Program-made: the position numbers and the translations under genes
Source: Planctomycetia bacterium
GTDB lineage: Bacteria > Planctomycetota > Planctomycetia > Pirellulales > JALHLM01
Direction of reading: 5' to 3'
NCBI GenBank assembly: GCA_034440135.1
Contig: JAWXBP010000164.1
Span: forward strand, 1 to 35,931
DNA: 35,931 nucleotides
Notes under the pieces: generated by a model
Seen by the model: only the letters and a program-made list of their open reading frames with translations
The model's database searches: none
What the model was told of the DNA's origin: nothing
In this document: positions 25,601 through 34,600 of the stretch, piece after piece
How positions within the stretch are numbered: the first letter of the stretch is position 1
How the letters are laid out: each line of letters opens with the position of its first letter

Positions 25601-28600
25601 CACCCAACCGCGGAAGAACGGCACAAAGCGGCGCAGCGGACTGACCGCGGGCTCGGGGAAGGTTTGCGTCCACCCGCTTTGGACGACCTCGCCGATCACG
25701 TAGTTGCCGGGACGCAGATTCTCGAAGGAGAACAAGCCGTTGTCGTCGGTGACGTCGGTCGGTTCGCCATCGTCGAGTTGGCCGTTCTCGTTCAAGTCGA
25801 GGTAGATCGTCCAGCCTTCCAGCAGCGGCTCGGTGAACAGATCAAGCGTGCCGTCGGCGTCGATATCGTGCCACTTGAAGCCTGCAATGCTGCCGAGGCG
25901 GTAGTTGAGGAAGTCCGCGCCGAAGCGGAACTGCCCGGAGAGCAACGTCACTTCATGCACGCCGCCCGGAAGCGTTGTGTTGTCGAAGCTTTGTTGCCAG
26001 CCGGCTTGGGCCACTTCGGCTACGTAATACGTGCCCGGCTTCAAGTTGTCGAAGCGGTAGCCGCCGAATGCATCGGTGATCGTGCTCAGTTCGCCCGCGT
26101 CGAGCGCGCCGTTTTGGTTCTGATCGAGGTAGATCGTCCAACCTGCGAGCGCCGGTTCCGTGGGTTTCCCTTCGCCGTCGCGATCGAGTACGCCGTCGCC
26201 GTCGAGGTCCTCGTACTTCGTGCCGTCGATGAACACGGCTTCCGCGTTACCGAAATCGACGTTGTTGACGACTTCGTCAAAGCTCAAGTCGATCGAGTGG
26301 AATCCAGTCGACGGGAACGTCTGCACCCAGCCGAGTTGGCCGAACTCGACGACCGAGTAGGTGTCCGGCAGCAGTTGCGTGAAGTGGTATTGCCCGAATT
26401 CGTCGGTGACTTGCACGTCGACAAATCCGCCGTCGTTGACGAGCACGATCGTCCACCCGGCGAGGATGTTTTCCTCGGGGTCGAAAACGCCGTCGCCGTC
26501 GATGTCTTCCCACTTCGTGCCGTGGATTTCGCCGTACTCGATATTGCCGAAATCGATATCCTCGGCCGTTTGCACATCCGCCGGATCAGGTCCGGAATCG
26601 AGCGCGAGCGTATAACCGAAGATCGACAAGCCGCCGAGCGCCGTAAAAGTCTCGGCCGTGGCGCTGCCGCCGTTGGGAAGCGTGACGGTGTAGCTGCCGA
26701 ACGGAAGCGTGTTGAGGAAATCGGCCTGCTGCACTTCGGCGACGTGATAGACGCCGGGGTTGAGTCCCACGACGGTCCCGCCCACGCTCACGTCCGTGAA
26801 CGAGTAAAGTCCCATCTCCGTCAATGGATCGATATCGCCGCTTGAATCGACGTCGACGCTCGCCGTCACCGTCGTGGCGATGAGTTCGCCTTCTTCGTCG
26901 TACAGCTCGATCACCCAATCATTCAGGCCAGGCTCGCCTGGGCCCTTCACGCCGTCGCCGTCGAGGTCCTTGAACTTCTGCCCGGCAATCGAGACCGGCA
27001 GCACTGGCAGCACGACTGGGTCGGGGATCACGCAACTCGTGATGCCGTAACCGCCGTAGAACGGGCCGCCCGATGGCGCGCCGGGATTGCTGAGGATATA
27101 GTCGAGGTTCATATCCGAAGTGCCGCCGATCATCACGTTCACGCCGAGCGTACCGCACATCGGGTCGTCGTTATCGGGGCCGCCTTCGAGGCGATCCTCA
27201 TCGGTCGCCGAAATGCTGCCGATGCGATAGCCGAACATCACGTCGTTGCCGTAGTCGCCGAACAGGTTGTCCGCGCCTTCTTCGCCCGTCATCAGGTCGT
27301 TGCCGTGGCCGCCGTGAACAATGTCGCTGCCGTCGGAACCAGCCGTGATGAACGTGGCCAAGAGCGCGAGGAAATCTTCGTTCTCGTCATCGGGCGCGAC
27401 GAGCAACGGATTCGGCGAGTTCGAGTCGAACAGGTCCTTGAAGTGCTCGACGACCAGATTATCCAACAGCGGGTAACCGAGGGCTTGACCGCCGATCACG
27501 AGATCGTTGCCACTGGCGCCGTCGAGATAGTCGCCGAACTCGGCGCGGATCAAATCGCCGAGCGTGAGTCTTACGCCGGTGTCGATGCCGCCGGACAGGA
27601 AATCGTCGCCGGAACCGCCGTCGAGGTTGTCATTGCCGATGTCGCCCAGCAGGAAGTCGCGTCCCGATCCGCCGAAGAGCGAATCGTCACCGTCCTGGCC
27701 GAAGATTTTGTCTTCGTTGCCGTCGCCGTGCAGCTCATCGTTCCCGTCGTTGCCATATAGGATATCGGCCCCGGCGAACGCGGCGGGGTTGACGAAGAAC
27801 AGCGGCAGGAAGAACGACGTCTGCCGCGCACTGTAAACCGGATCCACGGTGCGCGTCGGCACGTCGATCTCGAAGTAGGCGTCACCGTAAGCCAGGTCGT
27901 CGCCGTCGCCGGCGTTGACGATGTCATGTCCGCCGCCGAGGGCGATGCGATCGTTGCCCTGGCCGCCGGTGACCAAATCTTGGCCGCCGCCGGTATCGAT
28001 GGTGATGCCCAGCACGGAACCGCTGGCGTCGACCACGTCGTCATCTTCGCCGGGAGCGCCTTCGCCGATCGGCAGATCGCCGAACACGGCCACGAGTGTG
28101 GCGCTGTCGAGCGCCGGGATGCTGATCGTAAATTGATCGGCGGCGCGACCGCCGATGACGAACATGACGCCGTCGTCCGGCGCGCTGGTGAGGTTAAAGG
28201 TGTCGACATCTTCGTCCGCACGGACCTCGACGAATGGTGCGTCGAACGTGCCGTGAATTTCGACCTGGCTGCCAGCGGCTTCGGTGTTCTGGTAGTCGGC
28301 CTTGATGTAGGAAGCGACGCCCGCCGAGATCGTGGCGCCGACCGCGAACGTCACGTTGTCGCCTGCGTTCAGGAACGAACTGCCTTGCGGCGTGGAGACG
28401 GACGAACCGGCCGGCAGAAGCAAATGCCCGGCGCTGCCGTCGATGACGTTCAGCGTCACATTGCCTTGCGTGCTCGTCACGTCGCCCACGGTCATGGAGC
28501 CGGAAATCTCGGTGACGAAAATATCTTCACTGGCCCGAGCGTCCAAACTGCTGGCCTGCTGATTGATGCGAATCGGCGACAGTGATGTGCCGATGTGCCC

Positions 28601-31600
28601 GACGCCCGGGTCGGGCATCACGACTCCGCCCACAACGATTGCGTCGACCACGAGCGCGACATCCTCAGCGACGATCAGATGTCCCGGCGCGCCGGCTTCG
28701 ATGTTGCCGCGCCGTGTGAGAATGGCGACCTTGCCGTTGGGCGCGGAAACCGTTTCATCGATCCTGATGTGCGACGAGGCGACGATCGCGTCCTTCGTGC
28801 CCGCAAATGCCAGCACCGTGATATTACCGGCGGCCGCGATCTGGCCGAGATGCAACGTGCTGGTGGCCGGCACGACGGTCTTGTTCGGCTGGACCTTGAT
28901 CGCGCCGTTATAGCGAATGTCCACGTCGCCGGAGATGGATTCAATGCGGTCGATATCGCCGGCCGTTTCGCCTTGCCCGCCCAACGTGAGCTCCAGCGGC
29001 GAACCGTCGCTGACGCCGAGCGTCACGTCGACATAGACGCCGTCGTCGCCCAGCAACTCCACGCCCGGCGTGGGCGCGGCTAGACTGCGGGCAATGCGGA
29101 CAAACAGCCGCTCGGTGTTCAAGCCATTCACGCGCCCGATGGTTCCGGCCGCGTCGACGCGAATCTCGCGCGTGCGAACGTACGAGGCCGTCTCGGCGAA
29201 CTGCTTCGAGTTCGTCGGGTCCTGATCCTCCGACAGGATCCCGCCGCCGGCGTTGTTCAACACCGTGACGCCGCCTTGGTTCTCGATATGCCCGCGGAGA
29301 ATGATGTTCCGGTTCGCGGCGTTGGTGTTCTCAATCGACACGTCGGTATCGACGGCGTTAGTGAACACGTCGTATGTGAAATTGTTCGGCGCACCGATGA
29401 TCTGGATCGGCGGCGTGCCGGGAATCTGCGAGACGTCGATATTGTTGACGATCAGATTCTTGGCCGACTGATTGAGAATCGTGACGTGATCGAACGCCGT
29501 GTTGAAGAAGAAGTTCGAGTGCCCGGCGGTTTCTCCCTCCGCCTCCAAGCGAATCGTGCCTTGCGGATCGTCATTGATGATCGCGTCGATCACGATGTCC
29601 GGCGTCGAGACAATGCCGCCGACCGGCACGACGTTGCCGTTGCCGTCGCGAACCGTGACATTGTCGGCCTTGGTGACGCGTCCGGCCGCGTCGATTTCCG
29701 CTTCCGGCGCCGCGCCGCCGGTGATCGTCACGTCGGCGTTGAAGTTGATCGTCGATTCGACCACCGGGCCCGGCAAACCTTGGTCGAGTGTGTAGATGTA
29801 GACTTCGCTGTTGCCGGTGATGCCGCGGACGGCCTCGAAGCCATCGTCAATGGCGCCTTCAGCGTCGCAGATCAGGCCCCACAGGCAGACGATTTCGCCA
29901 GCGACGGTCAGCACGCCTTCGGCCGCGTCCAACACCAAGTCGGCCAGCGTGTCGAGATCGACTTCGACAAATTCTTCGTATCGTTCCAGCTTCGTGGCTT
30001 CGGTCTCGAACTTGTGGGCGAAGGCTTCGACGTCCAGATCGTGCGTGGTGATATCCACTCCCGCGGCGACATTGACATCCGCGCGGGCGACTTTGAGATT
30101 CGTCGACTTCCCCGTGGCGCCGCCGAAACCACCCGCCGAAGCGGCGCGGACGTCGGTCTTCGTATTAACCAGCTCTTGCCGCGCGGCGATCGTCGTCTGA
30201 CCGAGACTCGCGCCCGTGCCGTTCGCCTCGATGTTCGCGCCCGACGCGACGATGACCTTGGCCAACACTGTTGCATCCACCGTGCCGAAGGCGTCGCTGA
30301 ACGCGCCGAACCCGAGTCCGCCAGCGTTCGCGAAGGCCTGGGCCTTGCCGTCGACATCGGTCGCCGTGACGCTCACGTCACCGCCCACCACATTCGCGTT
30401 CGCGCCGATCCGTGCAACTGTTTCAGAATCGACCGTGGCGGTCGCGCCGCTCTCGTTCGTCGTGATTGCGGCGATCGGCGTGTTGGAAGTGGAATGCGGC
30501 GTAACGAGGAATCGCGACTCCGCGCGGACGTCGATCACGCCGTCGGCCACGACCGAAGCGTTATCGCCGATCTCGGCACGGGTGCGATTGGTGAGACTCG
30601 CGCGAGCGCTCGAACCGCCGACCGCCAGCAATCCGCCTTGTCCGGCGTTGGCGCTCACGTTGGCGTCGTTCTTGCTCAATGCGCGAATCGTCACGCCGCC
30701 GCCCGCGTTCAAACTCGCTCCGGCGCGGACCTCGGCGATGGTTTCCATCGTGCCCATCGTCGCCCGGGCGTCGACAAAGCCCGCGGCGAACAACCCCGCG
30801 GCGAAAGCGTCGGCGTCGGCCAGCGCATTATTGCGCGAATCGGCGTCAATCAGGATATCGTCAGTCGCAGTCAGCGTGGCGTCGCCGATGAAGGCGCGGA
30901 AATCGACGTCCATCGTCGAGTTCGCCGACGTGCCGGGCACGATGCCCACGAGCCCCGCGGCCGTAGCGTCAGCGGCCGCGTCGGCGGTGTTCGTGGCGTT
31001 CGACGCGGTCAGATAATTGAACGCCTCGGCGACGATCGTGATGTCGCTCAACCGCGCAGGCGTGCCGGCGCTGACATTAGCGCCAGAATTGATGTGGGCT
31101 TCGATACCGCCGCGCACCGTGGCGTCGGCTCGCGATGCGCCGACCGCGCCGAGGCCGGCGGCGAGACCATCGGCGCGCGAGGTGGAATCATTGTCGGCCG
31201 TGGCTTGGACTACGACGTTGTCGCCGACCACCGCGGTGATGTCGCCCAAGAATGCGTTCACGCCGACATGGGTCGTCGCTTCGGCGACGTTCGCGGTAGC
31301 GCCGATGAGGCCGACCGCGGTGCCGTCCGCGTCGGCGAACGAGGTATGCACCGACTGCGCGCGAACTTCCAAATCGCCAGCCACCGAGTTGTTGCCGGCC
31401 GTGATCGTGGCGCCGTTGTTGACGTGGGCTTGCACGTCGCCCGTGAGCGTGGCGGTGGCGTCGACCAGACCGGCCGCGCCGAGTCCGCCGGCGACGCCGT
31501 CGGCGTGACTCGTGGCGTCGCCTTGTGAGAGCGCGTTCACGCGCGTGTCGCCGGTCGTGGTCACGTTGGCGTCGCCGATGAAGGCGTCGGTGTTGACGGT

Positions 31601-34600
31601 CACCGTCGTATCGGCCGACGTCGTCGCCACGCCGATCAAGCCGCCGGAAGTGGCGTCTCCTTCGGCATTCGCGACGTTGCGGCCGTCGGCGATCACGTCC
31701 AAGTTACCGGCGTTCCCACCCTGGCCGGCTTCAACCGTAGCGCCGTCGTCAATGTGCGCGCGGGTCGTGCCAGTCACGCGCGAGTCGGCGCGGCTGGCGC
31801 CAATGCCGACGATGCCGGCCGCGATGCCAATGCTATGCGAGGTTGCTACATTGTTGGCCAGCGACTTGACGGTTACGTCGCGCCCGGCGTCGAGCAGCGC
31901 TCCGGCGCGGGCGAACGTATCCGTGTTACCCGTGGTCACGGCGTCAGCGTCGGCGCCCACGGCGGCGATCAAACCGCCGGCCGGGGCGCTGGCATAGGCG
32001 TTCGCGCTGTTGGCGATGACGCCGCCGCCGAGCGTGTAGTTATGTGCCGAGAGGATCACGATGTCACGCCCGGCGCGGATGACGGTGTTCTGTCCGGCGG
32101 ACGTTTCGATGTCGGCGTTGATCGTGGCGTCGGACTGCGAAATGCCGACGGCGACTACGCCCGCATTGACGCCGCGCGCGTCGGCGTCGGCGTCGGTGCG
32201 AATCTCGGAGGTGATCGCCACGTCGTTGTCGACGTCGACACTGCCGCCGTTGCCCACGAAGGCGCGAATCGTGGGGTTCACGGTCGCTTCGGCCGCCGAG
32301 CCAGAGCCGGCAATGATGCCGCCCGCCACGGCGCGCGAATCGGCTTCCGCGGTTTGGCTCGTGAAGGTCCGGACGGCTAGGCTATTACCGTCGCTGACCG
32401 CACCATTCATCTGTGCTGTCGTCGTGCCGCCGGAGGTTGCGCCGGCGAGCGTCGAGCCGATGCCGACCAGGCCGCCGGCCACGCCGGTGCCATCGGCTTC
32501 GGCGTCGTTGTTGTTCCAACTGACGATGGCGATATCGCCGCCGGCGCTGAGCGTCGCGCCGCCGTTCACGAAGGTATCGACGTTGGCTCGCGCGAAGGCG
32601 TTCGCGTCTGCGCCGGAGCCGGCGATCAGGCCGCCCGCGGGCGTCGTGGCGTTGGCCGACGCGCCGCGATTGATGAGATTCCCGTCGAGTTGATAGTTGT
32701 GCGCCGAGGTGACAAAGATGCCGCCGCCGGTGGTGACCGTGGCGTTGCCGATCGACGTTTCCAGGTCAGGTTCCAACACCGCGTCAGCGTTCGAGACGCC
32801 GATCGCGACGCCGCCGATACTCACGCCAGCGGCCAAGGCCGTCGAATCCGCCGAGGCCTGGCCCGACACATTCAAATGCCGATCAAGGAGGATGTTGGCG
32901 CCGTTGCCGACGAACGCTCGCACCGTCGGATTGACGATGGAGTCGGAATCGGTACTCGCGCCGGCGACGATGCCGCCGCTGACGCCGATGGAACGCGCGT
33001 CGGCTAATTCATTCGTCGTTGTGCGCACCGACAGATCGCGCCCGTCGGTGACGTCGCCGTCGAAGTGCGCCGACGTCGTGCCCTGCGATGTGGCGTCGGC
33101 CAGCGTGGCGCCGATGCCGACGATGCCGCCCGCAATGCCGGTCGCGTCTGCTTCCGCGTCGTTGCTGGAAAGGGCCGAGACGAAGATATCGCGATTGGCG
33201 TTCAGCGAGGCGCCGCCGGAGACGAAAGCCTCGACGTTCGCGCGAGCGATGGCGTTGGTATCCGCACCCGCTCCCGCGAGCGCGCCGCCGGAGGGCGTGG
33301 TGGCATTCGCCGTCGCGCCGCCTGCGATGACCGCGCCGGCGAGCGTGTAATTGTGCGCGGCGATGACGGAGATATCCCGCCCGGCATTCACCTGCGCGTT
33401 GCCGATGAAGGTATCGATCGTCGGTTCGAGCGTGGCGTCGGCGAGCGACACGGCAATCGCGACTGCACCAATGGAAACGCCGAGCGCCGAAGCGTTGGCG
33501 TCCGCCGTGGTTTGCGACGAAACGGTCACGTCGGTATCGACAGTGATGTTCGCGCCATTTCCAAGAAACGCCTGCACGGTCGGATTGACATTCGCATCGA
33601 TGTCAGCCCCCGCGCCCGCGGCCAAGCCGCCGGAGACCGCCTGGCCGTCGGCCTCGGCGCGTTGCGTCGTGGTCGTTTGCACGAACAGGTTGTTCGCGTC
33701 GGTGATATTTCCATCGACGTGGGCCTTCGTCGTGCCGCCGACCGTGGCGTCGGCCAGGCTCGCGCCGACGCCGATCAATCCGCCGGCCGCTCCCGTCGCA
33801 TCGGCTTCCGCATCGTTATGCACGAGCGACAGCACACGGATATCACCGCCAGCCCGCAAAGTCGCGTTGGCGTTGACGAACGTATCGACCACTGCGGCGC
33901 TCAAAGCGTCGGCATCGGCGCCCGCGCCGGCAATCAGACCGCCGGAAGGAGCGATGGCCGTGGCGCCGGCGCCTTTGTTGATCGTCGCACCGGCGAGCGT
34001 GTAGTTGTGCGCGGATTGCACTGTGATGTCGCCGGCGACAGTGATGCTCGCGTTCTGCCCGACGAAGGCTTTCAAATCGGCGGCCACGCTGGCGTCGCCG
34101 ATCGAGATGCCGACCGCGCCGAGGCCGATCGTAATGCCAATGCCTTGCGCATCAGCGTCCGCTTCCGCTTGCGCGGTGACGCTCAGACTGCCCAGCAGGT
34201 TAATCACCGCGGCCGTGCCGACATGGGCATCGACAATCGGTGCGGAATCCGCGTGCGATTCCGCTCCGGATCCGGCGACGACGCCGAATGCGCCGGCCGT
34301 GGCTTCGGAATCGACGGTGCTGATGCTCTTGGCCAGAATCGACAGATTGGTGACTTGCTTCGCGGCGTCGACCGCGTCGCCGACGATCACATTGTCGCCG
34401 ACAAACGCGCGAGTCGTACCCGTATCGATCGCGTCGGCGCGGACGAATCCGCCGGCCGCGACGCCGCCATTCGCGCCGAAGGCGATGGCGTTGACATGGG
34501 CATTCTGCGTCGCGGTGACGTTGATGCCCACTGCGCGGCCGAGCTGCGCACCGTTGTCGACATGCGCGTCGACGGTGTTGTGCGTTTCATTCAAGGAAAT

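Larger units (their letters stand above)
19985..27000 (-). other. Twelve SdrD-B-like modules of the giant protein
   Basis: Each module starts with G-[TQ]-K-[WFY]-x-D-x-[DN]-x-D-G and continues with EPGL-GWTIYLDLN-NG-D-GE, a TD-NGAYSF strand, PGTY-V-EV and G-W-x-Q-T-F-P, ending in D-F-G-N. Module 4 reads G-F-K-W. This matches the calcium-binding B-repeat fold of SdrD-type adhesins. Modules 1-7 precede the dockerin-like segment, 8-10 carry the 168-aa domains, 11 carries the FG-GAP block and 12 is short and last. Confidence 0.88.

Noticed and set aside
29276-31528. Plus-strand open frame of 750 codons
   Set aside because: Antisense shadow of the Gly/Ala repeat region, extremely Arg/Val/Asp biased.
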